A stretch of 64,000 bases of DNA from Scilla litardierei. Lineage: Eukaryota > Streptophyta > Magnoliopsida > Asparagales > Asparagaceae. The translations under genes were made by a program, and so were the position numbers. Below the pieces are notes generated by a model. It saw nothing but the letters and a program-made list of their open reading frames with translations, ran no database searches and was not told the DNA's origin. The stretch spans positions 157,896,817 to 157,960,816 of the forward strand of contig CM061132.1 in assembly GCA_030789695.1 (NCBI GenBank), written 5' to 3'. Of the stretch, positions 11,191-22,599 are shown piece by piece; position 1 is the stretch's first letter, and each line of letters starts with the position of its first letter.

Positions 11191-12658
11191 CGTTATCAGC
11201 ACGATCACGCTCGTTGGAGGAGACGACGGCTCACGGGGAAGGAGATCCATCAATCGCTCAGATTTAAGAAGATCGTAATCTTCTCAACGGGGAGCGAAAA
11301 GGGCATCCTTCACCAACCGTCGACTAGATTCCCTTGTCAAATCTATAGGTTAAAAAAATCAAAACTTTTTAGATCTAAACTTGCTTTTCACGTTAGATCT
11401 GCATGTTTTAGGATCAAAAAGTTTAAAAAACACGGTAAAAATCAAATTTTTTAAGATCCGCATGCCTAAAAACAATAAAAATCTGTTTTTAGCGATCTAA
11501 ATACTTCAAAAATCCGTTTTTTACCCCTCAACCTTTGATCCAAAAATCCGCACGCCCGTAGGACGAAAAGGCGGCGCTTCACAAGCGCCGGCGGCGGCGT
11601 TTTTACCCCACGGCCTTAGGCCGCGGACTGCCGCCGCGGCCTACAGGCCGCGGACTGCCGCTGCGGCCTACAGGCCGCGGCCCGCAGCCGTGGCCCACCG
11701 CCGCCACGGCGGCCGCGTTCTACGCGGCCAGCCGTCGCAACGGCACGCCGCGGGCCCCCAGGGTTTCTCGAAACCCTAACCCTTAACTGGCCAATTTTTC
11801 GGGGAGGCCCAATTAACCCAAATGGGTTGTTTTCATGGCCCAAAAGGCCAGAAAATTAGCCCATTTACATAAATAATTTTTCTTCTTTTATTTTTGGCCC
11901 TAAAAAGCCCAAAATAATTAAAAGAAATTTTAAAGGGTTTTTAAGCGGTAAACAAAACATTAAAATATGGATCAAAAGGTAAAAGTTTTTCAAAATAATT
12001 TTTTTGCACGTCACACACAATTTTAGATTATTTAAATTAATCTGTACATGCCTGTGGTTGATTATCTGCGTGGTTGTATGTTTCAAAAATAATTATCTGC
12101 GTGGATGTGCAAATTAGGCTATGTTTTTAGGGATCAGCCAGGTTTCCGACACTTTTTATTTTCCTGCAATTTTTCTTTTTTTTGAGAGAAATTTGTAAGT
12201 GAGGATATAAATGTAAAAAGAAGACCGAAGGACACTAAAAAGGAGCTGAAGGCGTACGCACAATGAAGATAGTGGCTTCTCTCTGAAGTTCCCGAGTTGT
12301 ATTTTATTCTTTCATGCAATTTTTGATGTAACTTCGGACTGTACTTCTTTTTATTTTGGTGTCTGCTGGCTGATCCCCATAGTCCTAAGTAATTTCCTTT
12401 TTCATTGCTTATGCATTAATTGCGTGGATGTTAATTATTTTAATACCATGTTTAATGTTACAATGAAACTGCCTAACAGCATGCGTGAATGTTAACCTTT
12501 GTTAAATATTCACATTATGAAACTGTAAAAAGCATGTATGTTAAATTTACTTTAAAAAGATCCATGCTATGAAAAATGTTTGAATTACATGCGTGGATGT
12601 CTATTTTACTCAGTTTAAATGATACATGCTGTTTTTCTTTATATTGCTAGATCATTCA
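11191..12658 (+). other. Long untranslated leader of the short-LTR copia element
   Basis: About 1.47 kb without a convincing ORF. A GC-rich block (11570-11765) holds repeats of GGCCGCGGACTGCCGC and other CCGCGG palindromes. The AT-rich part carries repeated TGCGTGGATGT-like phrases (about 12070, 12100, 12420, 12480 and 12590). Immediately before gag there is a pyrimidine-rich stretch ending TTGCTAG at about 12650, which resembles a splice acceptor. Splicing of the leader is possible but unproven. Confidence 0.6.
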
Positions 12659-13681
12659 ATGGCCAGACTTGCAAATGTCGACTTTTCGGTCCTGAAGGCC
12701 GATGGGTCAAACTACCTGAGTTGGCAGTTGGGCCTGAAGTTCCATCTGCGCTCTCATGGTTTCAGTCTCACAAAGACTGAGAAGGCAACAACAAGTACTG
12801 CCTCAGCCGACAAGGATGCTTCAGTGGAAGCACCTCATACAGAGGAAGTCTCCGATATATTAAAGGCGAAAGCCATTATATATATCAGGAAACATTTAGA
12901 CTCGACCCTGAAGGACGAGTACCTCACTATAGAGGATCCTTACAGGCTATGGGACGCACTCGAGGAGAGGTACAGACATCAGAGAGATGTCATACTCCCC
13001 CGTGCGCAGTACAAGTGGACTCATCTCCGCATACAGGATTACAAATCCGTAGCGGAGTATAACTCAGCTCTCTTCCGTATCACCTCACGCCTGAAGTTGT
13101 GCGACGAAACGGTGACGGAGAAAATGTTGCTGGAAAAGACGTTCACGTCTTTCCACGAGAAGGACATGATCCTTATGCAACAATACCGTGAGAGGAAGTT
13201 CACGAAGTACTCTCATCTGCTTTCATGCCTGCTTATGGTTGTACAGAACAGAGACCTGTTGGTTGCCACTCACAACCTGCGCCCTCCTGGCTCCGCTCCA
13301 CTGCCACCTCCTGCAGAGGCTCACTTCCAGTCTTCCCAGAAGAAGAAGATGGATAAAAAGGCGAAATTCCAGAAATGGAAAGAACAAAAGCAGCGGAAGA
13401 AGGCCACTCCCCCAGCTCCTCCTCAGAACCAGAAGTTCGTGGACAAGAAGCAAAAGAGGGTGTCCAACAATGGTGGAACTCCCAAGAAAGACTGGGAGGA
13501 CAAGTGCTCCAAATGCGGAATGACGGGCCACTGGTCCAGAATCTGCCGCACACCAAAACACCTCCAGGACCTTTACCAGGCAAGCCTCAAGCATCGAGCT
13601 GAGACAAACCTGATGGAGAGCGCAGCGTTGCCTGAGACCTCATGTACTCCTGAAGACTTCATGGGAAATGACACTCTCTAG
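12659..13681 (+). CDS. Copia Gag polyprotein (UBN2-type), open
   Basis: Encodes about 340 residues from ATGGCCAGACTT. An in-frame ATG at 12626 adds 11 hydrophobic residues that do not look like Gag, so the later start is preferred. The N-terminal LKADGSNYLSWQLGLKFHL, then YLTIEDPYRLWDALEERY and YKSVAEYNSALFRI are typical of the copia gag-polypeptide (UBN2) family. A lysine-rich linker precedes one CCHC zinc knuckle at 13505-13546 (CSKCGMTGHWSRIC). No internal stop is seen. It ends TAG 132 bases before the pol frame and lies in the same reading frame as pol. Role: assembles the virus-like particle and binds element RNA. Confidence 0.85.
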   Translation: MARLANVDFSVLKADGSNYLSWQLGLKFHLRSHGFSLTKTEKATTSTASADKDASVEAPHTEEVSDILKAKAIIYIRKHLDSTLKDEYLTIEDPYRLWDALEERYRHQRDVILPRAQYKWTHLRIQDYKSVAEYNSALFRITSRLKLCDETVTEKMLLEKTFTSFHEKDMILMQQYRERKFTKYSHLLSCLLMVVQNRDLLVATHNLRPPGSAPLPPPAEAHFQSSQKKKMDKKAKFQKWKEQKQRKKATPPAPPQNQKFVDKKQKRVSNNGGTPKKDWEDKCSKCGMTGHWSRICRTPKHLQDLYQASLKHRAETNLMESAALPETSCTPEDFMGNDTL

Positions 13682-13813
13682 TTCTGGACCATTTCTATAT
13701 TCTAGCAATGTATCTTCTTTTTATGCATAGTATCTAGTTTTATTTCCATGTCAAAACAATATTTTGAGCATTTATTTTTATGAAAGTAGAATCTTTTCTT
13801 TTCATATCATTTA
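13682..13813 (+). other. Intron-like AT-rich gag-pol spacer
   Basis: The spacer begins after the gag stop, contains GTATCTT (about 13709) and ends in a pyrimidine-rich tract (TTTCTTTTTTAG, about 13838, just inside the assigned pol frame). That is the layout of a short plant intron. Gag and pol are in the same frame here, so readthrough or splicing could both be imagined. There is no direct evidence for either. Confidence 0.35.
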
Positions 13814-16800
13814 TTGCTTGAATGTCTTTCTTTTTTAGATATGAAATTAATCTGCCTAGTGGACAGTGCATCGACGCACTCGATCCTTCAAAACATAGAC
13901 TACTTCACGAGCATAAGTAGCTATTCTGGTCCACTGAGAACAATCTCAGGACCAGCAAACATAATCGAAGGATCAGGGGAAGCAATTATATTGCTCCCCG
14001 GTAACACACAAATAACACTTAAAAATGCGTTATACTCCCCTAAATCTATCCGAAACCTCCTAAGCTTTAAAGATATCCGTTTAAACGGATATCACTTAGA
14101 GACAGTCGAGGAAGATAAAAGGGAATACTTGCTTGTAACGTCTCTTACAAATGGTTCAAAAACCATTGTGGAACGTTTCAAGGGACTCCCCTCAGGACTC
14201 TACCAAACAAGTATACAAACTCCAGAAACATGCATGGCGGAGCACCTGCAGTGCCCCCAAACACCAGAATTCCAACTCTGGCACAGTAGACTAGGACACA
14301 CTGGCTCTGTTATGATGTACCGCATCATAAAGAACTCCAGGGGCATAGACTTGAAGAACCTGAAGATTCTTCAAAAAGGCAAATTCCCGTGTCCACCCTG
14401 TTATAAGGGTAAACTGATTACAAGACCCTCTCAACTGAAAGTGGACGTGGAGTCCCCTAGCTTTCTGGAAAGAATCCACGGAGACATTTGTGGGCCAATA
14501 CACCCATCAAGTGGTCCGTTCAGGTACTTTATGGTCCTGATAGACGCATCTACTAAGTGGTCATATGTGTGTCTACTGTCCACCCGTAACCTAGCACTAT
14601 CTAAGCTCTTAGCTCAGATAATCAAGTTACGGGCCCACTTCCCCGACCACCAGATAAAGAAACTTCGTCTGGATAATGCGGGGGGGGGGGGGTTTACGTC
14701 ACAAGTCTTCCTAGACTACTGCCAAGCTCAGGGAATTGAAGTCGAACATCCTGTAGCACATGTTCACACCCAAAACGGGTTAGCAGAATCTCTAATTAAG
14801 AGACTGCAATGGATTGCTCGTCTATTTTTACTTCAATCCCAGATGCCAGTGAATGCATGGGGTCATGCAATTTTGCATGCTGCATCTTTAATAAAATTTA
14901 TACCTTCTGGAGGTCAGTCATCTTCTCCAATGCAACTAGCACTTGGAGCCCCACCAATTGTCTCACACTTGAGAATATTTGGTTGTGCAGTATACGTCCC
15001 CATAGCACCACCACAAAGGACAAAGATGGGTCCACAACGTCGCCTAGGCATTTATTTTGGGTTTGACATCCCCTCCATAATTAGATTCCTAGAACCCCTT
15101 ACGGGAGACATTTTTAAGGCACGTCTAGAAGACTGTGAATTCAATGAAACATCATTTCCAAGACTAGGCTCACAGACAAAGAAGCCCGAAGCTTCAGAAT
15201 GTATCACTTGGGATACAAAGACATTATGTCACTTTGATCCGCCCACAAGCCAGTGTAAGGAGGAGGTCCTGAAGATTCTCCACATCCAAAACACTGTCCA
15301 TCTCTTGTCGGACAAATTTACTGACAACCAGAAGATTGTCAAATCACACGTCCCTGCTGCTAACACTCCAGCTAGGATTGACATACCGCAAAATGGATGC
15401 AATCTGCCTGCAGCAGAAATGGTTGGACCTCTCAAAAAGAGAGGGTGACCACCGGGATCCAAGGACCAAGTCCCTCGAAATAGTAGGACCCTTGGCAACG
15501 GTAAACAAATACCACCACAGGATGCTACTATAAGCCATGTTACCCAATCTCTCCCAACCTCTCATGAAGAGGATAAACAGGGAGAAAATGAAGTTTCGAT
15601 ACACTATGTACGAACTGGGGAGTATTGGGACAGAAAGAGCACAAACATAGATGACACATTTGCGTGTAATATTGCCATCAACGTCGCGTACTGCGACGAT
15701 GATATTGAACCACGCTCTCTGACAGAATGTCAAAGCAGAGATGATTGGCCAAAGTGGAACGCGTCAATAGGAGTGGAGTTGGATTCACTCACAAAACGCA
15801 AGGTCTTCGGACCAATAGTCCAGACACCAAAAGGTGTAAAACCTGTGGGTTACAAATGGGTATTTGTTAGAAAACGGAATGAATAGAATGAGATCATTCG
15901 CTACAAAGCAAGGCTTGTAGCGCAGGGTTTTACCCAACGTCCAGGGGTGGATTTTGAAGCCACATACTCCCCGGTCATGGACGCGATCACCTTCCAATTC
16001 CTCATTGGCTTAACAGCCTAAGAGGGTTTAGATATGCAGCTCATGGACGTGGTTACTGCATATCTATATGGAAACCTAGACCGAGACATCTATATGAGAT
16101 TGCCTGACGGTTATTCTTTGCCTGCAGCACTAAAAGAGAGAGAACGTGACATCTACTCCGTGAAACTGCAAAGATCATTATATGGTCTAAAACAATCTGG
16201 AAGGATGTGGTATAACAGACTGACCGATTTCCTTGCAAAACAAGGATTCACAAACGACCCAGTCTGTCCTTGCATCTTTATAAGAGCAAAGGCAACAGGA
16301 TTTGTAATCATAGACGTCTATGTGGACGACTTGAACCTCATCGGATCTCCTGAAGAGATTGTAGAGATTTCTAGAAGCTTGACAGAAACCTTCGAGATGA
16401 AAGACCTCGGAAAGTCAAAATTCTGTTTAGGCCTTCAAATATAGCATCTTAACGATGTGATCCTGTTACATCAGTCAACTTACACATCGAACTTATTGAA
16501 AAAGTTTCAGATGGATAAGTGCCACCCCTTCAGCACTCCAATGGTCGTCAGATCATTGGATGTACATAAAGACCCCTTCCGGCCGCTGGAAGAGGGGGAG
16601 GAAGCACTAGGCCCTGAAGTGCCTTATCTAAGTGCTATCGGTGCACTCCTTTACCTGGCTAACTGCACTCGCCCTGACATAGCATTTGCAGTAAACTTAC
16701 TAGCCAGATATAGTGCTGCACCTATACAGCGGAACTGGGCCGGAGTAAAGCATCTTCTGCGCTACGTCCAAGGGTCCATAGACCTAGGTCTATTCTACAG

Positions 16801-17348
16801 GAAAGGGGCATCAACTGGTTTAGTTGGTTATGCTGATGCAGGATACAGGTCTGATCCTCATACAGAGAAGTCTCAGACAGGATACTTGTTCACTTATGGC
16901 GGCACAGCCATATCCTGGAGATCTGTGAAGCAGACCATGACGACCGTCTCATCCACTCACTCAGAGCTCCTAGCTATCTTCGAAGCAAGCAAGGAAAGTT
17001 TCTGGCTACGCTCTGTGATCCAGCACATCCTCACCTCCACCGGCCTGATGACCGGTGTTCTTGCGCCTACTCCACTTCATGAAGACAATGCAGCATGTAT
17101 AGCCCAGCTACAGGACGGCTACATAAAAGGCGACAAGACAAAGCATCTCCCCCAAGTTCTTCTGGACGCACGACCTTTAGAAGCAAAAGCAGATTGAGGT
17201 ACAGAAGATCCAATCATGTAATAACTTGGCGGATTTGCTTACCAAATCCCTGCATACTAGTATCTTTGAGAAACTTGTATATGGGATTGGGATGAGGAGA
17301 GTGAGTAAATGTAAACTGGGTCAGGATGAGAGGACTATGAACTCATAG
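13814..17348 (+). pseudogene. Copia Pol: protease, integrase, RT, RNase H, with few lesions
   Basis: One reading frame runs 13814-17145 with only four stops: TGA 15446, TAG 15884, TAA 16019, TAG 16442. A frameshift near 17145 follows. The protease site is VDSA (Asp 17; Ala replaces the usual Gly). A GAG-pre-integrase part has LWHSRLGH. The integrase DDE triad is at D224, D287 and E325. A 13-G run at 14680-14692 adds two glycines and replaces the usual Glu just after D287. RT motifs are DVVTAYLYG (16046) and YVDD (16319-16330). RNase H has GYADAGY, THSELLA and HEDNAAC; the tail NLADLLTKSL appears after the frameshift. Catalytic residues are mostly intact, but the frame is closed by nonsense codons, so this copy cannot make full Pol. 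Confidence 0.9.
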
Positions 17349-17650
17349 ATACATAGGAAACTGATGTATAGATTCATAGGAAATCTGCAAGCCTGAAGCT
17401 TGGTCAGATAAGGGGGAGTCAACTGCAGAGTTGTACTCTTTTCCCTTGGCTACAGGTTTTTTCCCACAGGGTTTTCCGTAGTCAAGGTTTTGACGAGGCA
17501 ACCTCGTTGACTGTGGATCCTGAAGTATCCACCCCTAGACACATCCCCAAAACAGGGGAAGTTATGGATTAACTGTTCTTTATTTAACAAGGCAGTTATC
17601 CTAACTCGGATCCTGAAGAATCCACCTCTTATTCAATGTTGGTTGGATAA

Positions 17651-17659
17651 GGGGAAGTG
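17651..17659 (+). other. Polypurine tract of the short-LTR copia element
   Basis: AAGGGGAAG abuts the TGTTATG start of the 3' LTR. An earlier AAGGGGGAG at about 17411 could be a second tract. Confidence 0.8.
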
Positions 17660-17776
17660 TTATGAATAGGCCCATTGGGCCAATTGGGTATCCAACCCAC
17701 TATTGAAAGCTATAAATACAAGGGTAGGGGGCTCTTAACCCTCTACACCTATTTCCCTACTTTTCCATTCACAACA
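17660..17776 (+). repeat. 3' LTR (117 bp) of the short-LTR copia element
   Basis: Differs from 11073-11190 by about six changes by eye. It keeps TATAAATA at 17711-17718 and is followed by the TSD CATAT. Confidence 0.9.
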
Positions 17777-17781
17777 CATAT

Positions 17782-17986
17782 AATTTTTATTTCATAAACT
17801 ACGTTTTAAAATCATCATAAAAATTTTTCATGCTACTAAAAATTTTATCGCATAAAATTTTAAAGCATTTTAAAATCATTTTAAAATTATCACATAAATT
17901 TAAACATTTTAAAAGGCATTTAAAAAACATTTCAATTAATTTAAAATCACAGTTAGATCAAGATACAGACTGAGCTCTGATACCAC
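17782..17986 (-). other. AT-rich leader and primer-binding site of the minus-strand LARD
   Basis: 17782-17960 is A/T-rich with repeated TTTTAAAA-type phrases, matching the tandem-repeated leader of the plus-strand LARD. 17972-17985 is, on the minus strand, TGGTATCAGAGCTC, one base from the LTR: a tRNA-Met primer site. Confidence 0.8.
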
Positions 17987-20480
17987 TGTAGGGTTTTGAT
18001 GGACCCTTAGGGCACAACCTGTGCCCATCCTAAGTCGGACGGACCACAAACGCAAAAATTACAGTGAAAAAATAAGATATGTTAAAATATTTAACAAGGC
18101 CCTAAGGTTCAAGACCCTTTAGCTAGGATCTCTGCCAACTTGGGATGGGTTCGACAATCTCAAGAGGGATCTAAGCTACTGCGATTAAATTAAAAGAAAG
18201 CTATTTAAATTCCCATACTCGGAACCTTGCCCAGGTTCAGGCAAGGTATTCCGCACCGTCTTCCGAGCTACTCCCCGTCCTGCGCCGAAACGCTCCTTGA
18301 ACTGCTCCGCGTTTCTAGGCGAGCAATCCTCTTGTTGCCGTGTCAACCACGCGTCGAAGAAAGTTTCACCTGAATGAGAACCTTCGCCAAGATTTCGGAT
18401 CGGATCCAAACCCCTTCGTGGCTTTACCAGAGCACTTCAAGAGTAAGGCAGAAATTATAGGGAGAAGAGAATATTTAATTTAAGCCTAGATCCGAGCGTG
18501 CTCCAACATTTACGAGAGCCGCTCAGATCTTGAGCTTGAGATGAGTTTTGAGGAGGGGAGCAGACCCCTATTTATATAGGCGGCTGACCCCTTCCCTTTA
18601 CTCAAATTCCGATGTGGGACTAAAGTTTGGAGTTTAATAAATTCAATTTAGTTTGCCTTTCACAAATTCCAAACTTTCATGAATTTAACTCTCTCACTGT
18701 CGAGCTTCATGATTGATACAACCTATCAAATCGAAGGGCGTTCAACGGTGAACGCTTAGAAAAAAACGGCAAGTCAATCGGAGTCTGTTTGACCCTCCAA
18801 TTGATTGCCCAAAGTTCAGCCCAAGGCTTGATTTTCGTCCAAAATCAGCTGTCACAAATCTGCACAGCCCCAGGGTTCTGCACCCATTTCAGCGGGACCC
18901 ACCGCGCCAGCTGGGCGAGCCCAGACCAGGCTGGATGCCTGGTCTGGGCGCACCTAGCCAGGACGCCTGGCCTGGGGCGCCAGGGCCAGGGCACGGGCCC
19001 ATGCCCAGGGCGCCCGCCCTGGGCACCTGGGCAGGCGCCCAGGTGCCTAGGCCAGGGCACCGGGCCCAGGCCCAGGGCGCCTGGCGCCCTGGGCACCCAG
19101 GACCTGGCTGGCCAGGCGCCCAGGCCAGACCCAGATGGTTTGGCCTGGGTCAGTCTGGTCTGGTCTGACCCATGCCCAGTTTGGGCTTGGATAAGACCCC
19201 TTTGAGCTGTTTTGGGCGTAACTTGGGCATTTGGCTCCAATTTCGATGCCTTTCGCACCTGTGTTTAGAGCGGGACATTCATGTCTTACATGTAACCTTT
19301 TCCTCGCGTTTATTATATTAAATATAGTCTTAAACAATTTAAGACACATTTAACCCCTTTTGCATCATATGCAAATTAGTCCCTATCTAGGCTTAAAATT
19401 ATCATTTGCATCAAATGCAATTTTCTATCCCTTGCATCAAATGCATATTCTCCATAATGTTTCTACCTATTACTAGACGAAGGTCGCACTCTGTGTGAGA
19501 CCCTACAGCCTGACCCTACTACAGATTGGGCTCGAAGCCCTATACGGCAGTGACCATGAGCAGTAGTTGCCGTCCCTGTTTCAGTATCATAATTATGTGG
19601 TTGACTCATCGACATGAGTATAGTCGGGACCACACTAACCGGGTCCTTGATGAATTCCGTAGTTTTAGTCTCTTCGTCTAAACTATGTAGTTTAATTCAA
19701 CTCTACGGTCAAGCTGTCAACCCCAATAACTCGAATCCGGTTAGTCTCCATCGATCTTTAGTCAAATAATGTTGGACAACTTCCAACATACTCTGGCCAG
19801 AGTTTTTACTAAAGACTGAACTAACACTACGACACTAACTCTCATTGGCCGGGAGAGACGAATCCTATCTCGGTCATTACTCTCCTCGTACGCTTCAAAT
19901 GTCACCTGACCAAAGACCTTTCGACAGGCCTTGCCTCGAAGCTAGGTCAGTGATCTAAGTGACACTGTTCACGCACAGGTTCGTAAAATGACCTCAAGTC
20001 AAAAGACCAATTTGCCGATCATCACTAAGAGTTATCATTGACAGATTTGTCAATCATAACCATATGATAACTCTTGTGGGTCGTTCAGTGAACTCATTCT
20101 CCAATGAGCACCTGTGTCTTGTCTTCGACTTCGCTAAGTCAAACAATCATGAGATCATCGTCACCGCTATACGGTGAAGACTAAGACACAATGGTCTATC
20201 CGATGTTTTGATATCCTTTTCTCGAAACATCTATGACCATGAACGCTTTTAGACTTATGCTACAGACGGTCAAACATTTCTCCATGATCGAGATACTCAT
20301 CTCGATACATGTTTGACCTTGCATTAAGTCTCAGGACTTTACCTAAGTTATTGGCTAATGATAACTACATTATAATTTAACTTAGATAAATTCTTACCTT
20401 ATAGCTTACTGTAATTTTGAACAATATGTTTGTATAGATACACGAAGATAAATTGCCTCGAGGGCATACATCTCTCAACA
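17987..20480 (-). repeat. 5' LTR of the minus-strand LARD
   Basis: About 2.49 kb. On the minus strand a TATA box TATATAAATAG (18568-18578) precedes the phrase for the transcribed part. A GGCGCC/CCAGG-rich block lies at 18890-19165, and two or three TTGCATCAAATGCAA motifs at 19365-19450. The left counterpart (5357-7842) has the same order. Confidence 0.85.
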
Positions 20481-20485
20481 CTCCT

Positions 20486-22590
20486 ATAGTGGTGTTACTA
20501 TAGATTTTGTGAGGCCATCCTCTGGTGCATCCACAGTGACAAAAACACTATTGGTAGTAAACCTACCAAGAATGTCACCACTCCACACGTTCTTTCTTTT
20601 GACAAGAAACCCATTAAGAGTGGAAATCAAAAGAAAGGACATGCCTTTATGTACACTAACAATCATACACGTAGGAACACTCATACTTCTCATGTGAACG
20701 CGCATGATGAGTTTATGATCCACGCCCACAGGCACGTGCAAATCCACACTTGAGAAATACTCATGCACGTGCTCCTACACACTCATATGCTCATACACAT
20801 CATGCATATCCACCACATCATATGTATATGCCATATGCACCATATAATATGCATGCTTCACTTTTTGCATATGATCCTTATATGACGCATGCATATCCTC
20901 CTCCTCCTTCATATGCTAGACCTCATACTCCTAAGCATCATGCACCACGTAGACCTCAACTTAATGTGCATGCAACTAGGAAGAGGACTCCCAAATCATA
21001 CACTATTTGGGGTTCCAAGAACACTAGCACAAATGATAGGAATACATATGTAAGTTCGTATTTTAGTGATGTGATAAATAGTGATAACTATGTTGGGAAG
21101 CCAAAGTCCACTTGGACTTGGTTTTCAAAGGGCTAATCCTTTGGACCCAACAAGCTTGGATACCGTGAGCTATGGTATACTATGTAGGTACCCAAGAACA
21201 AGAAAGAGAGCAATAAAAGAAATATTAGCTCTAAAAGGAAAGGATGGATACTCGATAGCGGTTGCTCCAAACACATGACGGGAGATCACTCCTTGCTCTC
21301 CGAAGTGATCCACATCAAGGACGGTGCAACGGTCACCTTTGGAGGCGATCAAAAGGAAGCCATTATCGGAGTAGGAAAAGTTGGTAACCCATCCAAACCT
21401 TTAATTGATAATGTCTATTTAGTAGAAGGTTTATTTCATAACATCATCTCTATAAGTCAACTTTGTGTCAAAGGTTACAAAGTTAACTTTGGAGAGGGGT
21501 TGTGTAGTATTATTGATAATGATTGACATGTTTTACTTTCAGACATTAGACATAAAAATATTTATATTTTAAGTATGTCTAAATCATTTGAACATTTCCT
21601 AGTTGCTCATTCTAATGAATAATTATTATGGCATCGCCGTTTTGGGCATGTTCACTTTACGCATTTATATAAATTAGTTAAGCATGATTTAGTCAAAGGT
21701 TTTCCAAAAATATCTTTTAATAAGAAAATCTTTTGTGATACATGTCAACGAGGTAAACTTCGTAAATTTTCATTTAAACTTAAAGATGGCATAACTTCTA
21801 AGAGGCCCCTAGAATTACTTCATTTAGATTTATTTGGGCCTGCTAGAGTAGCATCTTTAGGAAGCCTTTGATGAGTTTACCAAATTTGGAAAGAAAATTC
21901 AAAATCTCTTAGGAACCACCATTATCATTATTTGTAGTGATCATGGAGGAGAATTTGAGAATGAACTTTTCTCTAAGTTTTGTGATGATAACGGGATTAC
22001 TCACAACGTTTCTTTTCTTCTTGCACCACCACAAAATGGTGTTGTTTAGAGAAAGAATAGCACTCTTATTGAATGTGCACGCACCATGATCCATGATAGT
22101 CATCTTGGACTTCATTTTTGGGCGGAGGCGGTGCACACGACATGTTATGTGCTTAATAGGATTCTAGTGAGGCCCCGAACGAACAAAACTTGTTTTAAAC
22201 TATTTTACGATAAAAAGCCTCAAGTTAAGTATTTTCGAGTTTCCGGTTCAAAATATTTTATAAAGAACACGTTCGGTAATTTAGAAAAATTTGAGCCAAG
22301 ATCCGATGAAGGAATTTTTGTTGGATATTCCACACATAGCAAAGCCTACCGAATATACAACAAAACATCTTCAATGATCTAGGAATCACTACACGTTTCA
22401 TTTCATGAAGATTTTGATGTTCCTCATGTTGTTGTTGATAGTGTAGATGTTTTATGTGATTCAATTAATAATGTTACAATTAATGATGTTATTGAGACTA
22501 ACATTACTAATGAAAATGTTGAGAATGTTCCAAGTGATCCAGGTATTCCCAAATCTTATCCGACCGTTCGTGACTATCACATGACCAAAT
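20486..22590 (+). pseudogene. SIRE-type protease and integrase region, degenerate and deleted
   Basis: Resumes after the LARD. A His/Pro/Tyr-rich Gag-Pol linker reads about 20750-21136. The protease active site is WILDSGCSKHM (DSG 21254-21262), followed by NIISISQLC near 21440. The GAG-pre-integrase piece has WHRRFGH (about 21630) and CDTCQRGK. The integrase begins LLHLDLFGPA, but a deletion at about 21855 jumps to DEFTKFGKK, losing core sequence. CSDHGGEFEN (about 21931-21960) and a C-terminal GYSTHSKAYRIYN follow. Stops occur at several points (for example 21523, 22047, 22379). The piece is non-functional. Confidence 0.8.
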
Positions 22591-22599
22591 AATTGGAGA

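Larger units (their letters stand above)
11073..17776 (+). mobile_element. Complete Ty1/copia element with 117-118-bp LTRs, nested in the LARD
   Basis: Very short LTRs (11073-11190 and 17660-17776) start TGTTATGAATA and end ATTCACAACA or CTTCACAACA. A perfect TSD, CATAT (11068-11072 and 17777-17781), flanks them. The order is leader, gag, pol (protease, integrase, RT, RNase H), polypurine tract. TTATCAGCACG just after the left LTR looks like a primer site different from TGGTATCAGAGC. From memory, the short LTRs, this primer phrase and the gag style resemble the Bianca lineage; this is tentative. About 5% LTR difference by eye and few stops in pol mark it as the youngest well-preserved element here. 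Confidence 0.9.
5357..20480 (-). mobile_element. Large non-autonomous LTR element (LARD family), minus strand, inserted in SIRE gag/pol
   Basis: The ends TGTAGGG and CTCAACA are flanked by a perfect TSD, CTCCT (5352-5356 and 20481-20485). LTRs of about 2.49 kb lie at 5357-7842 and 17987-20480. The tRNA-Met primer site (17972-17985) and polypurine tract (7843-7853) both give minus orientation. Without the nested copia (11073-17776) the interior is about 3.4 kb and has no full gene. A short remnant of copia RNase H (LADPLTKAL, 7922-7948, minus) shows descent from a copia element. The same family occurs at 36917-47976 and as a solo LTR at 60214-62777. Confidence 0.9.
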
